Source: Trichomonas vaginalis G3 (Eukaryota; Parabasalia; Trichomonadida; Trichomonadidae). From it: a stretch of 64,000 nucleotides of DNA. The position numbers and the translations under genes are program-made. Positions 19,760 through 33,727 of this stretch are shown in pieces; within the stretch, counting starts at the first letter, position 1, and each line of letters starts with the position of its first letter. The stretch covers positions 20,988,624 to 21,052,623 of the forward strand of contig NC_067206.1 of assembly GCF_026262505.1 (NCBI RefSeq), read 5' to 3'. The notes beneath the pieces were generated by a model. It worked only from the letters and a program-made list of their open reading frames with translations. It searched no databases and was not told the origin of the DNA.

Positions 19760-21086
19760 TTAATGTTTGAATTTGATTGCTTCAAATTGCGCAATTTTAA
19801 GTAATTCGGCGTCAGATGTTAATTTTTTGCAAGAAGAATTAAATATATATGTGGGATTTGGTATTGCGTTTGATGTTTTGTTTGTTAATTCGTTGGATAA
19901 GGCTTTATCTGGGTTCCACGGATGAATACCATACTGATGCATTGACTTAATCACAAGCATCAATTAAAATTCTTACAATTTTTAACCTTGGTTTTGGGGT
20001 ATTTGATAAATTATCTTGCTCATATGTGTAAAGCGGAACATATTTTAACCTGTTATTCTTTGATCTCAAAGATGCTGCACATCCTACATCAAATAACTGG
20101 AGAACTACTGTGCAGTAAGCTGGAAATGTCAAGAGTTCAATTCTGAAGAGACTCAAAAGTTTGCAAGTAAAATAACTTACTCGGCTGATATGATTATCAC
20201 CGAATACGATATTATGCTGAGCTGCTGTGATAGCATCAAGACTTGAGCGATATCTCTGGATTTCGATAATAAAAGTTAAATTAAAGATATCCCATATCTT
20301 CTTTGTCATCCATCCATAAGATTGTCCTGTAAGGAATGCTCTCACGGAGCGGAGTTCCTGTGAACAATTTTATATTCCTGGAACAATAATAAATGGTTTC
20401 ATCCGGTATCCTTCAGAATTATATGGGAAGATACTAGTAACAAGCACAAATTCATGCTCTTCTTTGGTTAAAGGAGGGTTGCTTTCAGTGCAGATAACTT
20501 TGTAACGCTTTGATGAAGCAGAGATGTTTCATAAATACTCCACTTATTCCATGGATCAATTCCTGCCGTATACTGAAATTAATGTAAGAAGTTAGCAACT
20601 GTTGCTGTGTTACAGTACTTTGCTCGTTTTTCCTCATTTTCTTTTGAGCTTTTGATCTCAATGTTGAGATCAGAGCAAACTCTGTTTAACCATGATCTTG
20701 AGGGGAGATATACTTCTAGCGAAGTAAACAATTCTTTTTCCTCTTGTTGGAAATTCGTCTGGATGAACAAGGCCAGCTAGATATAAAGCTCTGCTGTATC
20801 TATACTCCAGTAATTCGTAGGCAATCTGATAAGCTTCGATTACCTTTTCACATGCAAGACCTTTTGCTCTTTGATTGATTTCACCATAAAAATCAAGTAA
20901 TTCGACCTCTGAAAGATACGATGGTTCTCCACCATTACATGTGGTTGTCCATACATTTTCCGCAATTGTATGTCGCAACTCTGCAGTTATTGAATCATCG
21001 CGTTCCATGTGAAATTCATCTTTGTTATCAGTGTAGCACTTTTTGTTTAGTCTTCTTTTGAAGATTTTACGTTGAATACGAGACAA
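19760..21086 (-). pseudogene. Pogo/CENP-B-type transposase remnant, unit 3
   Basis: Same decayed gene, same length as unit 1. Confidence 0.7.
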
Positions 21087-22368
21087 AACTGCTTTTTCTC
21101 AATGAAGTTTACATTTGGCTTTAATGTAATTAAGACTTTTCATGTCACTTTTTGTAAAGTTCATTTTCGGTACGGAACAAATGCATATATTAATGCATTA
21201 ATTCTAAATGTAATAAATTTTGTATCTTTGAAAATTTCAAAGTTAAAAAAAATTGGACTAATATTATTCGTCTTCAAATGTACTATGCAAATTAAAGTTT
21301 TTGGGCTATGGATTCTGTGGGATAAGATTATTGAAATTTTGGATGTTCCTCGAATTGGCCAGAGATTCGAGTGTCAATGCCTTGTTCCATAACATAGTAA
21401 TTGTGTTTGTGACTGAGCATATTTTTTTCTAAAATATAGAGATTAAAATTGTAAAAATCTTCATTTAAGGAGTTCCTGTTAAATGATTGTGACTTGATTA
21501 TATTTGTGTCGTTTTTGGTAGTCTCTTTATTCGATTTTGATGAATTTATGTTCGAAATTCGGTATTTAACTAATAAGATTCAGAGTAAAACACTGGAAAT
21601 CGGATATTCTCTATGCCAATGAACTGGACAATCTGTGTGTTTGGGAGGTGAAATTCCAAATTTTTTTGAAATCCCGAAAATGAAGATCAACCCTTTATTT
21701 TTGATTAAGATATTTTACAATTTCAGATTTTTTTGAATACTTTTGATTCGGTTTTGTTAAAAGCATATCAGCTAACTTGTTTTAAAAATCACATATTTTT
21801 ATGTGGTAAGACGAAATGATGGAAGTGAGGCATATCTCAATATTTTCACCAGATCTTCAGGCATTTAGCATGGATATATAATTGTTATCATGATTTGTAT
21901 TTAGTAATATTATTTAATCCAACTTATCAAAGCTAAACAAGATAAGAAATGCGTTTTAATTTTTTTTTCAAACAAAATTGAACAAAAAATACACTTAGAA
22001 GATATATTTCTTTAAGTTATTTATAGTAATGGAAATAATATGGTATATCTATCATTAACATATAAGCAGATCATACCTCTCTTGTGCCATGCAATTATGA
22101 ATTAAGAATTTTGTAAATTCAACTGTATATAATAATCTTTTAATTGAAAAACATCATCAGACCAAGAGATGTTAATCATGTGCATCTAATATAATTGTTT
22201 TTGTCTAGTGTTGAAAACAGAAATTCATCAAAAGTGACACCTCAGAAAAGCTATAATATTGAATTTTTGGAACTTTTGATAGAGCACGTTTTTAAATATT
22301 AATTAAAGTAAATGTATATTTCGTAAAGATTCTTTTTAATAAAAAATAAAATTTTGAAGAAGAACACA

Positions 22369-24457
22369 AAATCTTCTGAAAAATAATATCACATAAACTC
22401 ATATTATTTTCTAATATATAACTATTTTATATAAAAATCAAATTCAATGATCTTAAAAGCGAAGGATAAACCTCAAAATTTACGAATATAATGAGTGGGA
22501 ATATAATGCTTATCTATCATAAAACCATATGAAATATCAATTTTTGCTTTACGCCTAATTTTTGACGACAATTAGCAAAAAATGTTAAATGTTAACACTC
22601 AGTCCATTTGAATATGAAAAATAAAATTGACTTTGATTAAATGTTTTTATTTATCATGCAATTCTTCTTGCGACCAAAGATTTGAATAAAATTTCAAAAA
22701 ATAAGATAGCTTAAAAATAATATACGGTAGTGTTTACTAATAGATGAATAGTATATAAATTCTATTAAAATGGATTTGATCCAAAAAGATATATAAAATT
22801 TGATCATAAATAAAATTGTTTAGAAGTCATTTAAAATGATGTAATTATTCAAATTTTGCTAAAACCCATTCCTCTTTGATATATAACTCCCATTTTTGCA
22901 TTTCTGGCTCGTACCAAAATTTTGAAACTTCGAATAATTCGTTAGGAGTGTAATTACTATTCGTTTTTGGATTAATATCGAGAGATAAATGTGGTGTATT
23001 GTTGTATTTTTCAATGAACTGCTGAACTGAGTCCTTGATTTGTTGAATATCATCCAACTCGTCTGGCAAAAACTTTTCTAAGCTTGGCCACAGGCGCTCC
23101 ACCTTGCCGTTCTGTCTTGGCATATACGGCAAGGTGTGCTTCCAAACTATTCCGTTTTCCTGCATAACCTGGCCGAATTCACCGCGGTTTTCACCGCCGT
23201 TATCGGTCCAGATGCAGTAAGGGATAAACTCCTCTAAAAGTTTTCTTAAAATATTCGCTGTTGAGTTGGAAGACTTGTTTTTCAATAATTTAGTTTTGAG
23301 AACTTTACGTGTCATATCATTCAATATGGCAAAGAATGGAAAAGAAACATTACCGTGAAGGTAATGAATATCGCAGTGCCATATCAAATTCTTTGATATG
23401 GCACGATATTTGGTAGGTGGATCTGCTGGTTTGTAATCTCTTTTTGAAGATAAACCTGATTCCATCATAAATTTTTCCACTTGATGAGGCTTTATTTTTT
23501 GTAAATTGTCAAAAATTTGATCTTTTGTCAAATCTTCTATATTTTCAAATTCTTTTGCAATTTCTTCTTTTTCTTTCTCACAATCGGGATTTTGAACAAT
23601 ATTTTGAAACCTTTTAATCAATAAATAAGTTTTTGAAATTCCTCCTTTATATTGTGAAACACAAGAATTAATTAATTGTTTTTGTTCAAATGTTGGTGGA
23701 TTTGGTTTTCTGCCGCGACTAACTTTTGGTAATTCGATTTCTTGAAGTTGAAATGCTCTTCTTATTGTATTTTCGGCAACATTCAATTTAATTTTACCAT
23801 TTTCCAATTCAACTTCCTTTCCCACACTTTTGTAATATTCACCTTCTTCTATTCTTCTTTTAGCTTCAAATAGCCATTCTCTGTTTATAGATTTGGCAGT
23901 AGTCATAAAAGTGGTCCTTCTTTTGTGATAAGATTCAAATTTGAATGTGGATGATAAATAAAAATCAAAAATAATTGTTATAATTTAAATGAAGAAGTAA
24001 TTTAAAACGATTTTATTTATGATCAAATTTTATATATTTTTTGGATCAAATCCATTTTAATAGAATTTATATACTATTCATCTATTAGTAAACACTACCG
24101 TATATTATTTTTTAAGCTATCTTATTTTTTGAACTTTTATTCAAATCTTTGGTCGCAAGAAGAATTGCATGATAAATAAAAACATTTAATCAAAGTCAAT
24201 TTTATTTTTCATATTCAAATGGACTGAGTGTTAACATTTAACATTTTTTGCTAATTGTCGTCAAAAATTAGGCGTAAAGCAAAAATTGATATTTCATATG
24301 GTTTTATGATAGATAAGCATTATATTCCCACTCATTATATTCGTAAATTTTGAGGTTTATCCTTCGCTTTTAAGATCATTGAATTTGATTTTTATATAAA
24401 ATAGTTATATATTAGAAAATAATATGAGTTTATGTGATATTATTTTTCAGAAGATTT
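22369..24457 (-). mobile_element. Integrase transposon, unit 3
   Basis: Same site and structure; ends just before the zone of clustered deletions that begins near 24.6 kb. Confidence 0.85.
22845..23906 (-). CDS. DDE integrase, 353 aa, unit 3
   Basis: Protein identical to the unit 1 product. Confidence 0.93.
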   Translation of the reverse strand: MTTAKSINREWLFEAKRRIEEGEYYKSVGKEVELENGKIKLNVAENTIRRAFQLQEIELPKVSRGRKPNPPTFEQKQLINSCVSQYKGGISKTYLLIKRFQNIVQNPDCEKEKEEIAKEFENIEDLTKDQIFDNLQKIKPHQVEKFMMESGLSSKRDYKPADPPTKYRAISKNLIWHCDIHYLHGNVSFPFFAILNDMTRKVLKTKLLKNKSSNSTANILRKLLEEFIPYCIWTDNGGENRGEFGQVMQENGIVWKHTLPYMPRQNGKVERLWPSLEKFLPDELDDIQQIKDSVQQFIEKYNNTPHLSLDINPKTNSNYTPNELFEVSKFWYEPEMQKWELYIKEEWVLAKFE

Positions 24458-24819
24458 CATTCTATATGCCTATGAAAAGTACTCTCAAAACTAACTTTTT
24501 CCTAATTATAATTAAATCTAGAATATTGTATTATGCTTAGTGTTATTTCATTTTTCTCATTCAATTTAGAATTTACAAATGTCAAAAATTGAGAGCTGTC
24601 ACTTTTGATGAATTTCTGTTACTTACATAGCATAATAAAAAAATCATTTGTTCTGATTAATATTATCCAATAATAATATATATTCATTTGAATTTAATTA
24701 GCTTTTTAAAGCTTAATATTTAATAATATTATTATTCAACATCTTAATAAAATAAGATATATGCTTTATGTCTAATATTTTTGTAGAAATTTCGAGAAAT
24801 ATCAAGTTTCAACATCACT

Positions 24820-25048
24820 TCACTTCCACCATTTCGTCTTACGAAAGTTTAATTGTATGATTAAATACTTGGCCATTCTAATATTCATCTTTTTGAAATC
24901 GATTTTGCTCAATAGGATATGTATTAAAATATTTTTCCAATGCATCCAATAAATTATCCTGCCATTTATTGATATATCAAGAAAGTCGTTTGTGTTTGTT
25001 TCTATCGGGGTAATACGATGTGAAAAGTGACAAAAAATATACTATGAT
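24820..25048 (-). pseudogene. USP-like fragment, unit 3
   Basis: Same fragment with several one-base losses, inside the deletion-rich zone. Confidence 0.45.
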
Positions 25049-25067
25049 TTATATTTCATTGTATAAT

Positions 25068-26021
25068 AAAGTCGAGAAGGGAGTCCTAACCTTAAGAAAG
25101 GGCTCTCTTCTCACTTTCTGCTGCAATCTCACTCGAATGCGCTATATACTGCTTCTTTCATTAGAATAGTATATACGCGCACAATACCATGAAGTGCACT
25201 TGTCCCACTTTTAATGTTTCTCAAATGCAATGCGGAAGGATGCAATATAGTACTTGGGTATGTTGGATTATGTTAGGAAGGGAACAGGACAAATTTGCCA
25301 CACGGCACTTTTTTTAAAAAAATTAATGAGCGGAGCGATACTCTGCTGCAGAGCCCAAGCTCCCAATCATTACGAAAGGAGCCTCAGGGCTCCTGAGAAT
25401 CCATCAGCAGAGGCCTTTTCATTTGGCCTCTGCTGATCAAAGATTCGGCGAAGCCATTCTCGTCTCAGGAGCCCCAAGGCTCCCAATCATTACGAAAGGG
25501 AGCCTCAGGCTCCTGAGAATCCATCAGCAGAGGCCTTTTCATTTGGCCTCTGCTGATCAAAGATTCGGCGAAGCCATTCTTCTCAGGAGCCCAAGGCTCC
25601 AATCATTACGAAAGGGAGCCTCAGGCTCCTGAGAATCCATCAGTAGAGGCCTTTTCATTTGGCCTCTGCTGATCAAAGATTCGGCGAAGCCATTCTTCGT
25701 CTCAGGAGCCCCAAGGCTCCCAATCATTACGAAAGGAGCCTCAGGGCCCTGAAACCTCTTTGAGAAGGTTTTCTTTAAGAAAACCTTCTCAAAGATGATT
25801 GTCAGCATTCACTCAAAATCTACCAAGAGTTTCAAAGTTTCAAATCTATCTGAAATGAAGCTTTGAATCTCTTGTATATCTAATTGTAGAGGTACCTTTC
25901 AAAATGTCTTCTATTGATTAAATTAATCAGTAAAAGTCATTTTGAAAAGTACATCTCTATAATTGCTATTGAGCATTCACTCGAACCTTGGAGCTCTTGT
26001 GTAGTGCATGAAAACTCCAAG
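25068..26021 (+). repeat. Hairpin cluster, unit 3
   Basis: Same hairpins, with many one-base losses that fall in both arms and loops without compensation. Confidence 0.9.
25349..25753 (+). repeat. 122-base minisatellite, unit 3
   Basis: Three full copies plus partial (starts 25349, 25466, 25584, 25703), shortened to 117-119 bases by scattered deletions; order C, C, T. Confidence 0.9.
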
Positions 26022-26132
26022 ATTCTAGAATAAAACATATATCATAGACATAATTTCTTCAAATATAATTTAAGGTTATTTTTTAAAAAATTAGAACAGC
26101 GTAATTTAAGGTTATTGAAAAGTGACACTTGA

Positions 26133-26480
26133 CAAATTTATCCCGCACTCTTCAAAAATAAGGAAATTTTGATAAATATCCTCATCGCTATTATCATAAA
26201 AGATTCAATATCCCTTTCGATATTTAATGACAAATTTGAAAAGGTGTTTGAAATTCTTTCGGATTTTGTTGAATTTAACCCAAAATTTATTATTAATTGT
26301 TTACAAGAAATTTTATTTAACTCTTCTTGTAAAGAAAACTTTGCCAATATTTTGAATGCATTTGAAAATTCCGAGCTTAGAATATATTTGGATGAATGCG
26401 AAGATGAAATCGATCCTGAAATTTTTGACTCTCTCAAAAATATGTATTCAATTTTAAATGAATCTAATTCTCATCAATAA
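26133..26480 (+). pseudogene. ARM/HEAT-like fragment, copy at unit 3/4 border
   Basis: Same frame and length. It stays free of the one-base deletions that riddle the sequence on either side. Confidence 0.4.
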
Positions 26481-27001
26481 TAACATATGAATAAAAAATA
26501 AATGGATTTAATTTTTTTATCAGTTTCAATAGATTACAGTTATTTTTATTTTCTACAATATCTCATTACCAAATCGTTTTAACTCTTTGTATATCAAGAA
26601 TAATAATAAGTGACCTGTAATAACCATACTCATAATGGATTAGACCTCAAATTATTTAAAATTCAATTCAATATTATTAAATTACAATTTCTTTTATTCT
26701 AATAGATTTTAACTAGCCAATCATGATTACAAATATTGTAGCCTTCATTAACTCATAATATCGAAGAATATAACTTATATTCATGGACAATTGTGATTAA
26801 TTTCCAATAATATATAAAACCGACTCAAATTAATCATGTTGCATTAGCGCGCATCGATGCTCAATCTACCTGTAGTATTATAAGCTATATATTCCTATTT
26901 TCAGCATTAAAATTGTGAATTACGTAATTTGTCATAGTTTTACGTAATTTTAATTTTTTTGATAAGAAAAAAATGACTTAAAAAAACGAGATCACTCATA
27001 A

Positions 27002-27668
27002 TCTTTTTCTCAGAAAACTGCAGAGTATACAACAAATGTACTCAAACGTGCATTAAGCACAATACCTGGTCCCATTTCGCTCTATGGACCGATAATGGTA
27101 CAAAAAATAAAGAAAAATTGCAAAAACGTTCCACTTTTTGAGAGGATGTTTTGCAAAATAATTTTATGGACATCTCTGGAAAGTTTCATTTCAGTTTGAT
27201 AATATATCCACACCTATATAGAAGAGCCTTGCTGATTTGACCTGAAAGAGCGAAAGTTAGTTTTTGATTTGAAAACCCTGCAATTTAATATTGTTAAGGA
27301 CTCAATGTAGAAATATGATATAATATCATGTAGAGATCAATCATCTTCCAAAAATCTTCTATGTATGAAAAAAAAATTTGCAAAACGTACCTCTCAAGAA
27401 GTGGAACGTTTTGCACACTCTCGAAAATAAAACACAATTTCATTAATTATTATGCGAAAGGGAATTGAACATATTTTTATTCAACCAGATAATCCTCAGG
27501 CCAACAGATTTCGCAAAGAGAATTTCCCCAAACAGTAAGATTTTTCAAAAAAAAGAAATATAATGCGAAGAATTAAGATTAATCACCGAAAAAACAACTG
27601 ATTTTACTTACTTTAATGATTTTGAAGATATGCAAATTATCAGGAAGAAAGCTCAATATAACAAATAA
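27002..27668 (+). mobile_element. Integrase fossil, unit 4
   Basis: Same broken remnant, inside the region of clustered small deletions. Confidence 0.55.
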
Positions 27669-28454
27669 AATAATATTCTAATTTGCAAGAATGGTTTAAT
27701 GACTACGCACAAATACATAGCCTCATACATATCAACAAAGGTCTTGGTCTCCGAGTCTCAATTTCATCAGAAACCGCTATATGATAACCAAGCTTACTCA
27801 GATCTACACATAAATACATAGCCTCATACATATCAACAAACTCTCTACTCTTAAGTTCCAATTCCCAAAATTTTATTTTTATATTTATTGGCAAAAGGTA
27901 AAAGTTCCAAATTATCGTATCGTTAATTTTTAATTTGCTTTCAAATTATATTTTTTGTACTTACGTTCAATTTTTATTTTAATAAATTATTATATTAAAA
28001 TTTCGAAATATTCATAAATACATTCAATTCATATAATAATAGTCAATATCATCGTTTTGAGAAGATCAGATCCTACACAAAAACCATGGAGAGGATTGTA
28101 TTTTCAATGTATGCCTCTGGTCGAGCACTAAAAGCAAAAGCTAGACAGTTTTTAACCTGTATAATAAAAATGTATCATATATCTTTTGGAAAATAAAAAC
28201 AAATTTTTATTTATTCAATATTATATAAAAAGGTGTTGATATTGCAGGTTTTTCAGTATGTTTTCCATCCCAATAAAACTCAATATTAATCGATATATCT
28301 GAAAAATACGAGGTGTCAAAGTGGTGAATTTCACCTCACTTCGTTTTGCTCCATTAAATTGACTCAATTTCATCCCTTTGCTGAGAATTTTGTATTTGGA
28401 GGATAATAATCTAAATAATTCGAAATATTTTTACAATAACTATCAGTGCTTGAT

Positions 28455-29771
28455 TTAATGTTTGAATTTGATTGCTTCAAATTGCGCAATTTTAAGTAAT
28501 TCGGCGTCAGATGTTAATTTTTTGCAAGAAGAATTAAATATATATGTGGGATTTGGTATTGCGTTTGATGTTTTGTTTGTTAATTCGTTGGATAAGGCTT
28601 TATCTGGTTCCACGGATGAATACCATACTGATGCATTGACTTAATCACAAGCATCAATTAAAATTCTTACAATTTTTAACCTTGGTTTTGGGGTATTTGA
28701 TAAATTATCTTGCTCATATGTGTAAAGCGGAACATATTTTAACCTGTTATTCTTTGATCTCAAAGATGCTGCACATCCTACATCAAATAACTGGAGAACT
28801 ACTGTGCAGTAAGCTGGAAATGTCAAGAGTTCAATTCTGAAGAGACTCAAAAGTTTGCAAGTAAAATAACTTACTCGGCTGATATGATTATCACCGAATA
28901 CGATATTATGCTGAGCTGCTGTGATAGCATCAAGACTTGAGCGATATCTCTGGATTTCGATAATAAAAGTTAAATTAAAGATATCCCATATCTTCTTTGT
29001 CATCCATCCATAAGATTGTCCTGTAAGGAATGCTCTCACGGAGCGGAGTTCCTGTGAACAATTTTATATTCCTGGAACAATAATAAATGGTTTCATCCGG
29101 TATCCTTCAGAATTATATGGAAGATACTAGTAACAAGCACAAATTCATGCTCTTCTTTGGTTAAAGGAGGGTTGCTTTCAGTGCAGATAACTTTGTAACG
29201 CTTTGATGAAGCAGAGATGTTTCATAAATACTCCACTTATTCCATGGATCAACTGCCGTATACTGAAATTAATGTAAGAAGTTAGCAACTGTTGCGTGTT
29301 ACAGTACTTTGCTCGTTTTTCCTCATTTTCTTTTGAGCTTTTGATCTCAATGTTGAGATCAGAGCAAACTCTGTTTAACCATGATCTTGAGGGGAATATA
29401 CTTCTAGCGAAGTAAACAATTCTTTTCCTCTTGTTGGAAATTCGTCTGGATGAACAAGGCCAGCTAGATATAAAGCTCTGCTGTATCTATACTCCAGTAA
29501 TTCGTAGGCAATCTGATAAGCTTCGATTACCTTTTCACATGCAAGACCTTTTGCTCTTTGATTGATTTCACCATAAAAATCAAGTAATTCGACCTCTGAA
29601 AGATACGATGGTTCTCCACCATTACATGTGGTTGTCCATACATTTTCCGCAATTGTATGTCGCAACTCTGCAGTTATTGAATCATCGCGTTCCATGTGAA
29701 ATTCATCTTTGTTATCAGTGTAGCACTTTTGTTTAGTCTTCTTTGAAGATTTTACGTTGAATACGAGACAA
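28455..29771 (-). pseudogene. Pogo/CENP-B-type transposase remnant, unit 4
   Basis: Same decayed gene with extra one-base deletions that are probably technical. Confidence 0.65.
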
Positions 29772-31047
29772 AACTGCTTTTTCTCAATGAAGTTTACATT
29801 TGGCTTTAATGTAATTAAGACTTTTCATGTCACTTTTTGTAAAGTTCATTTTCGGTACGGAACAAATGCATATATTAATGCATTAATTCTAAAAATTAAA
29901 TTTTGTATTTTGAAAATTTCAAAGTTAAAAAAAATTGGACTAATATTATTCGTCTTCAAATGTACTATGCAAATTAAAGTTTTTGGGCTATGGATTCTGT
30001 GGATAAGATTATTGAAATTTTGGATGTTCCTCGAATTGGCCAGAGATTCGAGTGTCAATGCCTTGTTCCATAACATAGTAATTGTGTTTGTGACTGAGCA
30101 TATTTTTCTAAAATATAGAGATTAAAATTGTAAAAATCTTCATTTAAGGAGTTCCTGTTAAATGATTGTGACTTGATTATATTTGTGTCGTTTTGGTAGT
30201 CTCTTTATTCGATTTTGATGAATTTATGTTCGAAATTCGGTATTTAACTAATAAGATTCAGAGTAAAACACTGGAAATCGGATATTCTCTATGCCAATGA
30301 ACTGGACAATCTGTGTGTTTTGGGAGGAGAAATTCCAAATTTTTTTGAAATCCCGAAAATGAAGATCAACCCTTTATTTTTGATTAAGATATTTTACAAT
30401 TTCAGATTTTTTTGAATACTTTTGATTCGGTTTTGTTAAAAGCATATCAGCTAACTTGTTTTAAAAATCACATATTTTTATGTGGTAAGACGAAATGATG
30501 GAAGTGAGGCATATCTCAATATTTTCACCAGATCTTCAGGCATTTAGCATGGATATATAATTGTTATCATGATTTGTATTTAGTAATATTATTTAATCCA
30601 ACTTATCAAAGCTAAACAAGATAAGAAATGCGTTTTAATTTTTTTTTCAAACAAAATTGAACAAAAAATACACTTAGAAGATATATTTCTTTAAGTTATT
30701 TATAGTAATGGAAATAATATGGTATATCTATCATTAACATATAAGCAGATCATACCTCTCTTGTGCCATGCAATTATGAATTAAGAATTTTGTAAATTCA
30801 ACTGTATATAATAATCTTTTAATTGAAAAACATCATCAGACCAAGAGATGTTAATCATGTGCATCTAATATAATTGTTTTTGTCTAGTGTTGAAAACAGA
30901 AATTCATCAAAAGTGACACCTCAGAAAAGCTATAATATTGAATTTTTGGAACTTTTGATAGAGCACGTTTTTAAATATTAATTAAAGTAAATGTATATTT
31001 CGTAAAGATTCTTTTTAATAAAAAATAAAATTTTGAAGAAGAACACA

Positions 31048-33108
31048 AAATCTTCTGAAAAATAATATCACATAAACTCATATTATTTTCTAATATATAA
31101 CTATTTTATATAAAAATCAAATTCAATGATCTTAAAAGCGAAGGATAAACCTCAAAATTTACGAATATAATGAGTGGGAATATAATGCTTATCTATCATA
31201 AAACCATATGAAATATCAATTTTTGCTTTACGCCTAATTTTTGACGACAATTAGCAAAAAATGTTAAATGTTAACACTCAGTCCATTTGAATATGAAAAA
31301 TAAAATTGACTTTGATTAAATGTTTTATTTATCATGCAATTCTTCTTGCGACCAAAGATTTGAATAAAAGTTCAAAAATAAGATAGCTTAAAAATAATAT
31401 ACGGTAGTGTTTACTAATAGATGAATAGTATATAAATTCTATTAAAATGGATTGATCCAAAAAATATATAAAATTTATCATAAATAAAATTGTTTAGAAG
31501 TCATTTAAAATGATGTAATTATTCAAATTTTGCTAAAACCCATTCCTCTTGATATATAACTCCCATTTTTGCATTTCTGGCTCGTACCAAAATTTTGAAA
31601 CTTCGAATAATTCGTTAGGAGTGTAATTACTATTCGTTTTGGATTAATATCGAGAGATAAATGTGGTGTATTGTTGTATTTTCAATGAACTGCTGAACTG
31701 AGTCCTTGATTTGTTGAATATCATCCAACTCGTCTGGCAAAAACTTTTCTAAGCTTGCCACAGCGCTCCACCTTGCCGTTCTGTCTTGGCATATACGGCA
31801 AGGTGTGCTTCCAAACTATTCCGTTTCCTGCATAACCTGCCGAATTCACCGCGGTTTTCACCCCGTTATCGGTCCAGATGCAGTAAGGATAAACTCCTCT
31901 AAAAGTTTTCTTAAAATATTCGCTGTTGAGTTGGAAGACTTGTTTTCAATAATTTAGTTTTGAGAACTTTACGTGTCATATCATTCAATATGGCAAAGAA
32001 TGGAAAAGAACATTACGTGAAGTAATGAATATCGCAGTGCCATATCAAATTCTTTGATATGGCACGATATTTGGTAGGTGATCTGCTGTTTGTAATCTCT
32101 TTTTGAAGATAAACCTGATTCCATCATAAATTTTTCCACTTGATGAGGCTTTATTTTTTGTAAATTGTCAAAAATTTGATCTTTTGTCAAATCTTCTATA
32201 TTTTCAAATTCTTTTGCAATTTCTTCTTTTTCTTTCTCACAATCGGATTTTGAACAATATTTTGAAACCTTTTAATCAATAAATAAGTTTTTGAAATTCC
32301 TCCTTTATATTGTGAAACACAAGAATTAATTAATTGTTTTTGTTCAAATGTTGGTGGATTTGGTTTTCTGCCGCGACTAACTTTTGGTAATTCGATTTCT
32401 TGAAGTTGAAATGCTCTTCTTATTGTATTTTCGCAACATTCAATTTAATTTACCATTTTCCAATTCAACTTCCTTTCCCACACTTTTGTAATATTCACCT
32501 TCTTCTATTCTTCTTTTAGCTTCAAATAGCCATTCTCTGTTTATAGATTTGGCAGTAGTCATAAAAGTGGTCCTTCTTTTGTGATAAGATTCAAATTTGA
32601 ATGTGGATGATAAATAAAAATCAAAAATAATTGTTATAATTTAAATGAAGAAGTAATTTAAAACGATTTTATTATGATCAAATTTTATATATTTTTTTGG
32701 ATCAAATCCATTTTAATAGAATTTATATACTATTCATCTATTAGTAAACACTACCGTATATTATTTTTTAAGCTATCTTATTTTTTGAACTTTTATTCAA
32801 ATCTTTGTCGCAAGAAGAATTGCATGATAAATAAAAACATTTAATCAAAGTCAATTTTATTTTCATATTCAAATGGACTGAGTGTTAACATTTAACATTT
32901 TTGCTAATTGTCGTCAAAAATTAGGCGTAAAGCAAAAATTGATATTTCATATGGTTTTATGATAGATAAGCATTATATTCCCACTCATTATATTCGTAAA
33001 TTTTGAGTTTATCCTTCGCTTTTAAGATCATTGAATTTGATTTTTATATAAAATAGTTATATATTAGAAATAATATGAGTTTATGTGATATTATTTTTCA
33101 GAAGATTT
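31048..33108 (-). mobile_element. Integrase transposon, unit 4
   Basis: Same site; shorter because of scattered one-base losses in the gene and both TIRs. Confidence 0.8.
31519..32562 (-). pseudogene. DDE integrase gene, unit 4, frame interrupted
   Basis: Same gene with about 18 net missing bases as scattered single deletions, many in short homopolymers or doubled bases. The longest surviving frame is about 69 codons (31981-32190). The loss pattern matches neighbouring non-coding DNA, so this is more likely sequence error than real inactivation. Confidence 0.7.
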
Positions 33109-33479
33109 CATTCTATATGCCTATGAAAAGTACTCTCAAAACTAACTTTTCCTAATTATAATTAAATCTAGAATATTGTATTATGCTTAGTGTTATTTCA
33201 TTTTTCTCATTCAATTTAGAATTTACAAATGTCAAAAATTGAGAGCTGTCACTTTTGATGAATTTCTGTTTATTACATAGCATTAATAAAAAAATCATTT
33301 GTTCTGATTAATATTTATCCAATAATAATATATATTCATTTTGAATTTAATTAGCTTTTTTAAAGCTTAATATTTAATAATATTATTATTCAACATTCTT
33401 AATAAAATAAGATATATGCTTTATGTCTAATATATGTTTTGTAGAAATTTCGAGGAAATATCAAGGTTTCAACATCACT

Positions 33480-33708
33480 TCACTTCCACCATTTCGTCTT
33501 ACGAAAGTTTAATTGTATGATTAAATACTTGGGCCATTCTAATATTTCATCTTTTTGAAATCGATTTTGCTCAATAGGATATGTATTAAAATATTTTCCA
33601 ATGCATCCAATAAATTATCCGTGCCATTTATTGATATATCAAGAAAGTCGTTTTGTTTTGTTTCTATCGGGTAATACGATGTGAAAAGTGACAAAAATAT
33701 ACTATGAT
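33480..33708 (-). pseudogene. USP-like fragment, unit 4
   Basis: Same fragment with two one-base losses. Confidence 0.45.
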
Positions 33709-33727
33709 TTATATTTCATTGTATAAT

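Larger units (their letters stand above)
17567..26295 (+). repeat. Array unit 3 (8729 bases)
   Basis: Matches unit 1 closely up to about 24.6 kb, with a three-base ATT duplication near 17805. After 24.6 kb it accumulates dozens of one-base deletions. Integrase intact; three full minisatellite copies. Confidence 0.95.
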